The position numbers and the translations under genes were made by a program. Under the pieces are notes generated by a model. It was given only the letters and a program-made list of their open reading frames with translations, was not told the origin of the DNA and ran no database searches. A stretch of DNA of 64,000 nucleotides from Rhodobacter sp. TJ_12 (GTDB lineage: Bacteria; Pseudomonadota; Alphaproteobacteria; Rhodobacterales; Rhodobacteraceae): positions 62,001 through 126,000 of the forward strand of contig NZ_NRRD01000001.1 in the NCBI RefSeq assembly GCF_020023995.1. Reading direction: 5' to 3'. Below are positions 18,122-26,216 of this stretch, piece by piece. Each line of letters starts with the position of its first letter. Position 1 is the first letter of the stretch.

Positions 18122-19732
18122 ATGGCAATTACCTCTGCCAACCAGTTGGAACTTCTGCAGACTGCCGAGGCCGTTGCCCGCGAGAAGATGATCGACCCCG
18201 ACCTGGTGATCCAGGCGATGGAAGACAGCCTCGCCCGGGCCGCCAAGTCGCGCTATGGGGCAGAAATGGACATTCGCGTGTCTATCGACCGCAAAACCGG
18301 GCGTGCCACCTTTACCCGTGTGCGCACCGTGGTCGAGGATGATGCGGTCGAAAACTATCAGGCCGAGCTGACCGTCGCGCAGGCTAAGCAATACAAGAGC
18401 GATCCGCAGGTCGGCGATGAAATCATCGACGAAGTGCCGCCGGTCGATCTGGGCCGGATTGCGGCGCAATCGGCCAAGCAGGTGATCTTGCAAAAGGTCC
18501 GCGAAGCCGAGCGCGACCGCCAGTTTGAAGAATTCAAGGACCGCAAGGGCACGATCATCAACGGCGTGGTCAAGCGCGAGGAATACGGCAATATCATCGT
18601 CGATATTGGTCGCGGCGAGGCGATTCTGCGCCGTAACGAAAAGATCGGCCGCGAAAGCTATCGCCCGAACGACCGGATCCGCGCCTATGTCAAAGACGTG
18701 CGCCGCGAAACCCGTGGCCCGCAGGTCTTCCTCAGCCGCACCGATCCGCAGTTCATGGCGGAACTCTTCAAGATGGAAGTGCCGGAAATCTATGACGGCA
18801 TCATCGAGATTCGCGCTGTGGCCCGCGATCCGGGATCGCGCGCGAAAATCGCCGTCATCTCGAACGACAATTCGATCGATCCGGTCGGCGCCTGTGTCGG
18901 TATGCGCGGTTCGCGCGTGCAGGCCGTCGTGGGCGAATTGCAGGGCGAGAAGATCGACATCATCCCGTGGAACCCCGATGCGGCGACCTTCCTTGTGAAC
19001 GCGCTGCAACCGGCCGAGGTCGCCAAAGTTGTGATCGACGAAGAAGCGGGCAAGATCGAGGTTGTCGTGCCCGACGAGCAGCTTTCGCTTGCTATCGGTC
19101 GGCGTGGCCAAAACGTGCGTCTGGCCAGTCAGCTTACCGGCCTTGATATCGACATTCTGACCGAGGCTGAAGAATCGAGCCGCCGTCAGGCCGAATTTGC
19201 CGAGCGCACCAAGCTCTTTGTCGATGCGCTTGATCTGGATGAATTCTTCGCCCAGCTTCTGGTGGCCGAAGGCTTCACCAATCTTGAAGAAGTGGCCTAT
19301 GTCGATGTCGACGAGCTTCTGGCCATCGAAGGCGTGGACGAAGGCACCGCCGAAGAACTGCAAGCGCGTGCCCGCGACTACATCGAAGAACAGAACCGCA
19401 AGGCCATTGAGGCCGCGAAAGAGCTTGGGGTCGAACAGTCGCTGTTTGACTTCGAGGGTCTGACGCCCCAAATGATCGAGGCGCTGGCCCGTGACGACGT
19501 GAAGACGCTGGAAGACTTTGCCACCTGCGCCGATTGGGAATTGGCAGGCGGCTGGACCACGGTCGACGGCTCGCGCGTCAAGGATGACGGTATTCTCGAG
19601 AAATTCGGCATGACGCTGGAAGAGGCGCAAGCGCTGATCATGACGGCACGCATCCAGCTTGGCTGGGTCGATCCGTCGGAACTCGAGGTGGCCGAGGAAG
19701 AAGAAGACACCGAGGAAGAAACCGAGGAATAA
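18122..19732 (+). CDS. nusA: Transcription termination/antitermination factor NusA
   Basis: A 536-residue RNA-polymerase-binding factor. Domain order: N-terminal polymerase-binding domain (1 to about 130), S1 domain (about 135-200, KREEYGNIIVDIGRGEAIL), then two KH domains (about 230-350, with VGACVGMRGSRVQAV and AIGRRGQNVRLASQL). The C-terminal acidic repeats contain helix-hairpin-helix-like segments (about 355-515), and an acidic tail of Glu-rich residues closes the protein. This long C-terminus is the usual proteobacterial form. It lies between rimP and the ylxR-like gene in the conserved order. NusA is a plausible feedback regulator of its own leader terminator. Confidence 0.98.
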   Translation: MAITSANQLELLQTAEAVAREKMIDPDLVIQAMEDSLARAAKSRYGAEMDIRVSIDRKTGRATFTRVRTVVEDDAVENYQAELTVAQAKQYKSDPQVGDEIIDEVPPVDLGRIAAQSAKQVILQKVREAERDRQFEEFKDRKGTIINGVVKREEYGNIIVDIGRGEAILRRNEKIGRESYRPNDRIRAYVKDVRRETRGPQVFLSRTDPQFMAELFKMEVPEIYDGIIEIRAVARDPGSRAKIAVISNDNSIDPVGACVGMRGSRVQAVVGELQGEKIDIIPWNPDAATFLVNALQPAEVAKVVIDEEAGKIEVVVPDEQLSLAIGRRGQNVRLASQLTGLDIDILTEAEESSRRQAEFAERTKLFVDALDLDEFFAQLLVAEGFTNLEEVAYVDVDELLAIEGVDEGTAEELQARARDYIEEQNRKAIEAAKELGVEQSLFDFEGLTPQMIEALARDDVKTLEDFATCADWELAGGWTTVDGSRVKDDGILEKFGMTLEEAQALIMTARIQLGWVDPSELEVAEEEEDTEEETEE

Positions 19733-19733
19733 G

Positions 19734-20363
19734 ATGAGCCGCGGAGGCCGGGACAAGGAACGCGAAGAAGCTGAACGGCGTTGCATCGTAACAGGCGATG
19801 TGGCGCCGAAGGCTGGACTTGTGCGTTTCGTGCTTGGCCCCGATGGCATGATCTACCCGGATCTGGCCGAAAAGCTTCCCGGCCGGGGTATCTGGGTCAC
19901 CTCGGAGCGTGCAGTGCTGGAAAAAGCGGCCTCGAAGGGGCTGTTTTCCCGCGCTGCAAGGTCGCAGGCACAATTGCCCGAAGGCTTCATCGACATGGTC
20001 GATGCGGGTCTTGCACAACGGGTGATTGAGCTGATTTCGCTGTCGCGCAAGGCGGGCGATGCGGTCTGCGGCTTTGAAAAGGTCAAGGACTGGCTGGCGG
20101 AAGGGCGTGCGAAGGTGCTGTTGCAGGCATCGGACGGATCTGACCGCGGCAAGGGCAAACTCTGGACTCCCCCGGGCGGGCGCTGGTTCGGCTGTTTGAC
20201 CGCCTCGGAATTGGGTTTGGCTTTTGGCCGCGACCGTGCGATACACGGCGCGCTTGCGGCTGGCGGACTCACCCCGCGTGTGATTAGAGAAGCGGCAAGG
20301 CTTGCGGGATTGCGCAAGCAGGACGGCGGCCAGACCGCCATGAAGGATACGAAGACGGCATGA
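19734..20363 (+). CDS. YlxR-L7Ae fusion RNA-binding protein (DUF448)
   Basis: A 209-residue protein with two parts. The N-terminal YlxR/DUF448 domain (about 12-85) shows RRCIVTGD at 15-22 and the diagnostic PGRGIWV at 49-55. The second half (about 95-190) resembles the L7Ae/L30e fold, with [21 protein letters not shown] and VLLQASDGS. The two domains are separate genes in Bacillus (ylxR, ylxQ) and are fused in alphaproteobacteria. The function is probably RNA binding connected with NusA or ribosomes, and the exact role is not settled. It starts two bases after nusA and overlaps infB by four bases. Confidence 0.88.
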   Translation: MSRGGRDKEREEAERRCIVTGDVAPKAGLVRFVLGPDGMIYPDLAEKLPGRGIWVTSERAVLEKAASKGLFSRAARSQAQLPEGFIDMVDAGLAQRVIELISLSRKAGDAVCGFEKVKDWLAEGRAKVLLQASDGSDRGKGKLWTPPGGRWFGCLTASELGLAFGRDRAIHGALAAGGLTPRVIREAARLAGLRKQDGGQTAMKDTKTA

Positions 20364-22885
20364 GCGATACGGACGGCAAGAAACCCCTCGGTCTCGGCGG
20401 CGCGCGCCCCGGTTCGGTGAAGCAAAGCTTCAGCCACGGGCGCACGAAGAACGTCGTGGTCGAGACCAAGCGCAAGAAGGTCATGGTGCCCAAGCCTGGT
20501 GCGGGGGCGTCCTCGAAATCGTCGGGCTCGCCGGCGCTGGGCGACCCGTCGCGTCGCCCCGCGGGCATTTCCGATGCCGAGATGGAGCGCCGCCTGAAGG
20601 CGTTGCAAGCCGCCAAAGCCCGTGAGGCTGAGGAAGCTGCGCAGCGCGCCGCCGAGGAAAAGGCCCGCGAAGAAGAACGCGAACGCCGCCGCGCCGAGGC
20701 CGAGGCCAAGGAACGCGAAGAGCGTGAGCGCGAAGAGGCGCTGCGTCTTAAGCAAGAAGAAGAAGAGCGCAAGGCCCGCGAGGCGGAACTGCGCGCCCAA
20801 CGCAAAGAAGAGGTCCGCGCGAAACCGGCCCCGAAAGCCGCAGCTCCTGCCGACCCGGCCGCTGCCGAGGCTGCTGCTGCGCGCGCCGCCACGAAGGGCG
20901 TGAGCACCACCGGCCCGCGCAAGACCGACCGCGATCGCGATGATCGCAACACCCAAAACGACCGCAATTCCAAGGGCAAGGGCGACGAAGGCCGTCGCTC
21001 GGGCAAGCTGTCCTTGCGCGAGATCGAGGGCGAGGGCGGGCGTCAACGTTCGCTCGCCGCGATGAAGCGCAAGCAGGAAAAAGCGCGGCAAAAGGCGATG
21101 GGCTACGGCCAGAAAGCCGAGAAGGTGGTGCGCGAAGTGCAGCTTCCCGAGACCATCGTGGTTTCGGAGCTGGCCAACCGTATGGCCGAGCGCGGCGCCG
21201 ATGTCGTCAAGGCGCTGATGAAGATGGGCATGATGGTTACTGCCAACCAGACCATCGATGCCGATACCGCCGAACTGATCATTGAGGAATTCGGCCACCG
21301 CGCGGTGCGCGTGTCGGATGCCGATGTGGAACAAGTGATCGACAGCGTGCAGGACAAGGACGAAGATCTTGTCGCGCGTCCGCCGATCATCACGATCATG
21401 GGCCACGTCGACCACGGCAAAACCTCGCTTTTGGATGCGATCCGCAACGCCAATGTGGTGTCGGGCGAAGCCGGTGGGATCACCCAGCACATCGGGGCTT
21501 ATCAGGTCACGACCGAGTCGGGGGCAGTGCTGAGCTTCCTCGACACGCCGGGCCACGCGGCCTTCACCTCGATGCGCTCGCGCGGGGCACAGGTGACCGA
21601 TATCGTCGTGCTGGTTGTGGCCGCAGACGATTCGGTGATGCCGCAGACGATCGAGGCGATCAACCACGCCCGGGCCGCCGATGTGCCGATGATCGTGGCG
21701 ATCAACAAATGCGATAAGCCTGCCGCGAACCCGCAAAAAGTGCGCACCGAGCTTCTGCAGCACGAAGTTGTGGTCGAGGAAATGGGCGGCGAGGTGCAGA
21801 CGGTTGAGGTTTCGGCCAAGACCGGCAAGGGCCTTGATACCCTGCTTGAGGCGATTGCGCTGCAAGCCGAAATCCTTGAACTGCGCGCCAACCCCAACCG
21901 TTCGGCGCAAGGCGCGGTGATCGAAGCCAAGCTGGATGTCGGCCGTGGCCCGGTGGCGACGGTTCTGGTGCAGCATGGCACCCTGCGCCGCGGCGATATC
22001 TTTGTCGTCGGCGAGCAATGGGGCAAGGTCCGCGCGCTGATCAACGACCGTGGCGACCGTGTTGAAGAGGCGGCCCCCTCGGTTCCGGTCGAGGTGCTGG
22101 GTCTCAACGGCACGCCCGAAGCGGGCGATGTGCTTAACGTGGTGGAAACCGAGGCGCAGGCGCGTGAAATCGCCGATTACCGGACCCAAGCTGCGAAAGA
22201 CAAGCGCGCCGCCGCAGGGGCCGCGACCACGCTGGAACAGTTGATGGCGAAGGCCAAGGCCGATGAAAACGTCGCTGAACTGCCGGTGGTGGTGAAGGCT
22301 GACGTGCAGGGCTCGGCCGAGGCGATCGTGCAAGCGCTTGAGAAGATCGGCAACGAAGAGGTGCGGGTGCGCGTCATCCACTCCGGCGTGGGGGCCATTA
22401 CCGAAAGCGATATCGGTCTGGCCGAGGCGTCGGGGGCCCCCGTGATCGGCTTCAACGTCCGGGCAAACGCGCCGGCGCGGGCTGCGGCGAACCAAAAGGG
22501 CGTCGAAATCCGGTACTACTCGATCATCTATGATCTGGTTGACGACATCAAAGCCGCCGCTTCGGGCTTGCTCAAGGCGGAGGTGCGCGAAACCTTCATC
22601 GGCTATGCCTCGATCAAAGAGGTGTTCAAGGTGTCGGGCGTCGGCAAGGTTGCCGGGTGTCTGGTCACCGAGGGCGTGGCACGCCGTTCGGCCGGTGTGC
22701 GTCTGCTGCGTGACAACGTGGTGATCCACGAGGGCACGCTGAAAACGCTCAAGCGCTTCAAGGACGAGGTCAAGGAAGTGCAATCCGGTCAGGAATGCGG
22801 CATGGCCTTCGAGAACTACGAAGATATTCGCGCCAATGACGTGATCGAAATCTTCGAACGCGAAGAAGTCGAGCGCCAGCTTTAA
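20360..22885 (+). CDS. infB: Translation initiation factor IF-2
   Basis: An 841-residue GTPase that places initiator tRNA on the 30S subunit. Residues about 75-200 are a highly charged Arg/Glu-rich helical stretch typical of the IF-2 N-terminus. The G domain carries GHVDHGKT (348-355), DTPGH (395-399) and NKCD (449-452), followed by domains II to IV ending in the fMet-tRNA-binding C-terminus ([17 protein letters not shown]). The ATG overlaps the preceding stop codon as ATGA. In E. coli rbfA and truB follow; here the operon stops with a terminator and an oppositely oriented small gene. Confidence 0.98.
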   Translation: MSDTDGKKPLGLGGARPGSVKQSFSHGRTKNVVVETKRKKVMVPKPGAGASSKSSGSPALGDPSRRPAGISDAEMERRLKALQAAKAREAEEAAQRAAEEKAREEERERRRAEAEAKEREEREREEALRLKQEEEERKAREAELRAQRKEEVRAKPAPKAAAPADPAAAEAAAARAATKGVSTTGPRKTDRDRDDRNTQNDRNSKGKGDEGRRSGKLSLREIEGEGGRQRSLAAMKRKQEKARQKAMGYGQKAEKVVREVQLPETIVVSELANRMAERGADVVKALMKMGMMVTANQTIDADTAELIIEEFGHRAVRVSDADVEQVIDSVQDKDEDLVARPPIITIMGHVDHGKTSLLDAIRNANVVSGEAGGITQHIGAYQVTTESGAVLSFLDTPGHAAFTSMRSRGAQVTDIVVLVVAADDSVMPQTIEAINHARAADVPMIVAINKCDKPAANPQKVRTELLQHEVVVEEMGGEVQTVEVSAKTGKGLDTLLEAIALQAEILELRANPNRSAQGAVIEAKLDVGRGPVATVLVQHGTLRRGDIFVVGEQWGKVRALINDRGDRVEEAAPSVPVEVLGLNGTPEAGDVLNVVETEAQAREIADYRTQAAKDKRAAAGAATTLEQLMAKAKADENVAELPVVVKADVQGSAEAIVQALEKIGNEEVRVRVIHSGVGAITESDIGLAEASGAPVIGFNVRANAPARAAANQKGVEIRYYSIIYDLVDDIKAAASGLLKAEVRETFIGYASIKEVFKVSGVGKVAGCLVTEGVARRSAGVRLLRDNVVIHEGTLKTLKRFKDEVKEVQSGQECGMAFENYEDIRANDVIEIFEREEVERQL

Positions 22886-22889
22886 GCGC

Positions 22890-22971
22890 GCAGGCCCGGT
22901 TTACGGATCGGGCCTGATGTCGAGAATGTTTCGGAAAAAGAAACAGGGGGGCCAAGGCCCCCCTTTATTCG
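22890..22971. terminator. Bidirectional terminator pair after infB
   Basis: Two hairpins lie between infB and the convergent small gene. The first, CAGGCCCG with CGGGCCTG (about 22891-22916), has a ten-base loop and no T-run. The second, GGGGGGCC with GGCCCCCC (about 22946-22963), is followed by TTTATT on the plus strand and preceded by AAAAAGAAACA, which gives TGTTTCTTTTT on the minus strand. It can therefore terminate both genes. Confidence 0.75.
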
Positions 22972-22997
22972 TTGCGCGAGTGGTTGGGTTGCGAAGA

Positions 22998-23135
22998 TCA
23001 GGCAGATTTCCGCAGCACCGGCTTGCCGGCGTAAAGACGCTCACCAACACGCACCACGATTTTGCCGTTTTCGAGCTGGTTTTCAAAGGTCCCTTGCACG
23101 GAGACACAGCTGCCCACAACGATGGTACGAAGCAT
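22998..23135 (-). CDS. Small conserved-looking protein of 45 residues, function unknown
   Basis: A short gene with a near-perfect ribosome-binding site (AGGAGG, seven bases before ATG 23135) and a terminator after its stop codon. The product begins MLRTIVVGSCVSVQG and ends GKPVLRKSA. It is mostly short beta-strand-like segments with Val/Gly and one Cys (Cys10), without a signal peptide or membrane helix. Its pattern of an N-terminal VVGSCVSVQG followed by a charged VRVGERLYAGKPV is reminiscent of small unnamed proteins of Rhodobacteraceae. I do not recognise a function. The upstream 180 bases are A/T-rich and hold no other gene, so it probably has its own promoter. Confidence 0.75.
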   Translation of the reverse strand: MLRTIVVGSCVSVQGTFENQLENGKIVVRVGERLYAGKPVLRKSA

Positions 23136-23314
23136 GAAACATCCTCCTAGGACTGGTTTTCACAAGGGATCTTAGTCACTATTTCTTGATAAAGTGCAAA
23201 TGCAAAAGTAGCGCAGGGGTGAATTTTTTATAGTTTTGTTGCGTAGCGCGACGTTCTGGCGCATGAAAATTTCTGCAACGCGGCGATTGTTGCCCAAATT
23301 GCTGCAATGCAGCC
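23136..23314. other. A/T-rich intergenic region between the small gene and mutT
   Basis: This 179-base stretch is clearly richer in A/T than its surroundings. It lies upstream of the 45-residue gene and downstream of mutT. Several TTGCA-type half-sites and a TAAGAT box occur on the minus strand, but the spacings (18-19 bases) do not settle on one promoter. No open reading frame with a ribosome-binding site is present. Confidence 0.5.
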
Positions 23315-23758
23315 TTAAAGCCAGTCTTGTAGAACGGGAATCAAGGGCTCATCCGCAGCGGGCATCGGATAGTCTCGCAATTGCCCCGGGAACACCCAAG
23401 CCAGCCGTTGACCTTCGCGCGACTGCACGCGGCCTTCCCAGCGGCGGCAAGCGAAAACCGGCATCAACAGGTGGAACGTGTCATAGCTGTGGCTAGCAAA
23501 GGTCAGCGGCGCGAGGCAGCTATGCCAGGTATCAATGCCCAGCTCTTCGTGCAATTCGCGGATCAGCGCGGCCTCGGGTGTTTCCCCTGGCTCAACTTTG
23601 CCGCCCGGAAACTCCCACAGGCCCGCCATGGGTTTCCCCTCGGGTCGTTGGGCCAGCAGCACGCGCCCATCCACATCGATCAGCGCGACCGCGCTGACCA
23701 GCACCATCTTGCCCGGCGCGGGCGGCGCCGGAGTGCCGGGACCGCAGCCCCCGCTCAC
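23315..23758 (-). CDS. mutT: 8-oxo-dGTP diphosphatase (MutT family)
   Basis: A 147-residue NUDIX protein that would clear oxidised dGTP from the nucleotide pool. The Nudix box is complete at residues 53-75 (Gly53, Glu59, RELHEELGI). LLAQRPEGKPMAGLWEFPGGK is the typical MutT entry to it, and the C-terminal PMPAADEPLIP matches MutT enzymes. Two starts are possible: GTG 23758, overlapping the argJ stop as GTGA, or ATG 23707, which removes 17 Pro/Gly-rich residues. Neither has a strong ribosome-binding site; the GTG is kept because of coupling to argJ. The A/G-specific glycosylase MutY, a partner in the same repair defence, is encoded about 11 kb away. Confidence 0.88.
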   Translation of the reverse strand: MSGGCGPGTPAPPAPGKMVLVSAVALIDVDGRVLLAQRPEGKPMAGLWEFPGGKVEPGETPEAALIRELHEELGIDTWHSCLAPLTFASHSYDTFHLLMPVFACRRWEGRVQSREGQRLAWVFPGQLRDYPMPAADEPLIPVLQDWL

Positions 23759-25143
23759 GACCGGTAATCCGCGTTGATGTCGATATAGCGATGCGTCAGA
23801 TCACAGGTGAAGACCGATTTCGCGGCTTCGCCGAGACCAAGATCGATGCCGATCACCAATTCCTGCCCCTTCATATAGGCGCTTGCAGCCTCTTCGGAGT
23901 AATCGGGCACGCGCCAGCCGTTTTCGGCCAGCACCATATCGCCAAACGAAATGCGCAGCAGGTCGCGCTCCGCCTTGGCACCCGATTTGCCCACGGCGGC
24001 CACGACCCGGCCCCAGTTCGCATCCTCACCCGCGATCGCGGTTTTCACCAGCGGAGAATTGGCCACCGCCATCGCCACTTTATGTGCATCGGCGGCGGTT
24101 TCAGCCCCGCTCACGCGGACTTCGACGAATTTCGTCGCGCCCTCGCCATCGCGCACCACCTGATGGGCCAGATCCATCATCACATCGCGCAGCGCAGCCT
24201 CGAAATCCTTGGCAATCCGGGCGCGCAGATCGGTGATCTCGGGCGCGGCGGATTGGCCCGTCGCCGCAAGGATCAACGCATCCGAGGTCGAGGTATCGCT
24301 GTCGACAGTGATCGCATTGAACGTGTCATCCACCTGACGCGCGAGCATCTTTTGCAACAGCTTCGCGGGGATCTTTGCGTCGGTGAAGATATAAACCAGC
24401 ATCGTCGCCATATTGGGCGCGATCATGCCAGAGCCTTTGGCGATGCCGGCAATGCGGATCGGACCTTCGTCCGTTTGCACCTCGGCACAGGCGCCTTTGG
24501 GGAAGGTGTCGGTCGTCATGATCGCGCGGGCGGCGGCTTCCATTCCATCCGCGGCCAGCGCCTGCACCAGGCCCGGCACGGCGGCGGTGATCTTGTCATG
24601 CGGCAGCGGCTCGCCAATCACCCCGGTAGAGGAGGAAAACACCCGGCTGGCCGGAAGATCAAGCGCCGCCGCAACGGCCCCGGTCACCGCCTCAACCGAG
24701 GCTTGGCCCAGTGCGCCGGTAAAGGCATTGGCATTGCCCGAATTGACGATGATGGCGGCCCCGGCGGTGTCCTCGACCGGCCCTGCCAGCTTGTCTTGGC
24801 AGTCAAAGACACAGGCGGCTCGGGTGGATGAGGTGGTGAAGACCCCGGCCACCGCGCTGCCCGGCGCAAGGCGCGCCAGCATCACATCCGTGCGCCCGGC
24901 ATAGCGCACCCCGGCAGCGGCGGCGGCGAATTCCACCCCTGCGATCTGCGGAAGTTTCGGGAAGCTTTTGGGGGCAAGCGGCGACACCAAGGCCGCCGGT
25001 TTGACCGAGGCGGCGACCTCGGCCACCTCTTCGCGCAATTCGGCCACGGCTTCTTCGGACACATTGCCCAGCTTTGCCTTCAGGCCCTTGACCTTGGCTT
25101 TCAGCTTTTCGACCCGCGCCTCAAGCTCTTTTTTCTTGCCCAT
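23755..25143 (-). CDS. argJ: Bifunctional ornithine/glutamate N-acetyltransferase with coiled-coil N-terminal extension
   Basis: A 462-residue enzyme that transfers the acetyl group of N-acetylornithine to glutamate, and in the bifunctional form also uses acetyl-CoA, recycling acetyl in arginine synthesis. Autocleavage before Thr247 is expected: the motif KGSGMIAPNMATML is present, and the new N-terminal Thr is the nucleophile. Typical ArgJ starts around residue 58 (SFPKLPQIAGVEFAAA). The first 50 residues are an added Lys/Glu/Leu-rich coiled-coil-like segment (KKKELEARVEKLKAKVKGLK). ATG 25143 is followed by this segment in an unbroken frame. mutT overlaps its stop codon. Confidence 0.95.
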   Translation of the reverse strand: MGKKKELEARVEKLKAKVKGLKAKLGNVSEEAVAELREEVAEVAASVKPAALVSPLAPKSFPKLPQIAGVEFAAAAAGVRYAGRTDVMLARLAPGSAVAGVFTTSSTRAACVFDCQDKLAGPVEDTAGAAIIVNSGNANAFTGALGQASVEAVTGAVAAALDLPASRVFSSSTGVIGEPLPHDKITAAVPGLVQALAADGMEAAARAIMTTDTFPKGACAEVQTDEGPIRIAGIAKGSGMIAPNMATMLVYIFTDAKIPAKLLQKMLARQVDDTFNAITVDSDTSTSDALILAATGQSAAPEITDLRARIAKDFEAALRDVMMDLAHQVVRDGEGATKFVEVRVSGAETAADAHKVAMAVANSPLVKTAIAGEDANWGRVVAAVGKSGAKAERDLLRISFGDMVLAENGWRVPDYSEEAASAYMKGQELVIGIDLGLGEAAKSVFTCDLTHRYIDINADYRS

Positions 25144-25171
25144 CGTTTTGCTCCGCCTGTGCCCTTTGACC

Positions 25172-26032
25172 TTACTCTGCGCCCGTCAGTTTCGGGTCTT
25201 TCAGCACGGCGGGGTCAATCCCTTCAACATGCTTTTCCACCTCGGCTTCGGCCACCGTATCGCGCACCCGGTCCTCGACCGCTTGCTGGCGCAGATCGCC
25301 CGCCAAATCTTCGGAGGCTTCATCCAGCGACGGGGCCGCGCCCAGACGGCTTTCGATCAGCCGCACAACATGCCAGCCGTATTCGGTCTGCACCGGGCCC
25401 TTGACCTCGCCATCCTTCATCGCCGCCACGGCCTCGGCAAAGGGTTGCACCATCTGCTCCAAGCCGAACCAGCCCAAATCGCCGCCATTCGCGGCCGCGC
25501 CATCTTGAGATTTTTCCTTGGCCACTTCGGCAAAATCGGCGCCGCCTTCGATCTCGGCCAAAATTTCTTCGGCCTCTTCCTTGGTGGGCACGATGATGTG
25601 GGCCGCATGGAATTCGCGCGTGGGCTCGGCCTGTGCGTATTTCGCATCATAGGCTTCTTGCAGCGTTTCGGGGGTCACCGCGCGGCGCGCCGTGTAATCC
25701 AAAAGCATTCCGGCCAGATAGGCGCGCCGGTCAACCTCAAGGGCGATTTCATCGCGATGGGTCATCATGCCCTCGCCAATTTCGGCCAGCGCGGTTTGCT
25801 GGATCAATTGATCCAAGACGCCGTTGAACAGCAGTTCATCGGGCAGTTGCAGATATTCGGGCGGCAGCCCGTCGCGCACCGCAACCATCATGCCCAGCGT
25901 GATTTCCGTGCCATTGACCGTGGCCACCACCGTATCGGGGCCCAGATCCTTGTCCGCCGTTTCGGCAAAGGCCGCGCCCGAAAGGCAAGCGATCACGGCG
26001 CCAGCGCCCAGAAGTTTGGTGAAATGCGCCAT
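25172..26032 (-). CDS. Parvulin-type peptidyl-prolyl cis-trans isomerase, exported
   Basis: A 286-residue envelope foldase. An N-terminal signal (residues 1-23, ending AFA before ETADKD) directs export. A VIAC sequence at 13-16 could instead be read as a lipobox, so a lipoprotein cannot be excluded. The SurA/PrsA-like N-terminal helices (DELLFNGVLDQLIQQTAL) precede a PpiC rotamase domain at about 135-230, with HAAHIIVPTKEEAEEI, GGDLGWFG and the terminal TEYGWHVVRL. ATG 26032 is chosen because it begins the signal peptide. It is divergent from secA, through which it would itself be exported. Confidence 0.93.
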   Translation of the reverse strand: MAHFTKLLGAGAVIACLSGAAFAETADKDLGPDTVVATVNGTEITLGMMVAVRDGLPPEYLQLPDELLFNGVLDQLIQQTALAEIGEGMMTHRDEIALEVDRRAYLAGMLLDYTARRAVTPETLQEAYDAKYAQAEPTREFHAAHIIVPTKEEAEEILAEIEGGADFAEVAKEKSQDGAAANGGDLGWFGLEQMVQPFAEAVAAMKDGEVKGPVQTEYGWHVVRLIESRLGAAPSLDEASEDLAGDLRQQAVEDRVRDTVAEAEVEKHVEGIDPAVLKDPKLTGAE

Positions 26033-26216
26033 CTCGTCTTCTCCCGCAGGGCCGCGGCACCCCGCGGCGTTGACACTCGGACGGCTGCCCCTTACATCGC
26101 CAAGGGTCCTGTGAAGGCAGATCCGCCCCTTATCCGCTTGATGTTCTACGAGCGGGAAGGGGGTGCGGCAAGGCCGCATTTCACACGATTTGGTCAGTCG
26201 AACCCGCGGAGAGAAA

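Noticed and set aside
17519-19849. A 776-codon open frame on the minus strand across rimP and nusA
   Set aside because: It lies antisense to two certain genes. Long open frames opposite real genes are expected in high G+C DNA, and its product is His/Asp/Arg-rich with no known domain.
19853-22783. A 976-codon minus-strand open frame opposite infB
   Set aside because: It is a mirror of infB codon bias, has no ribosome-binding site and gives a low-complexity product.
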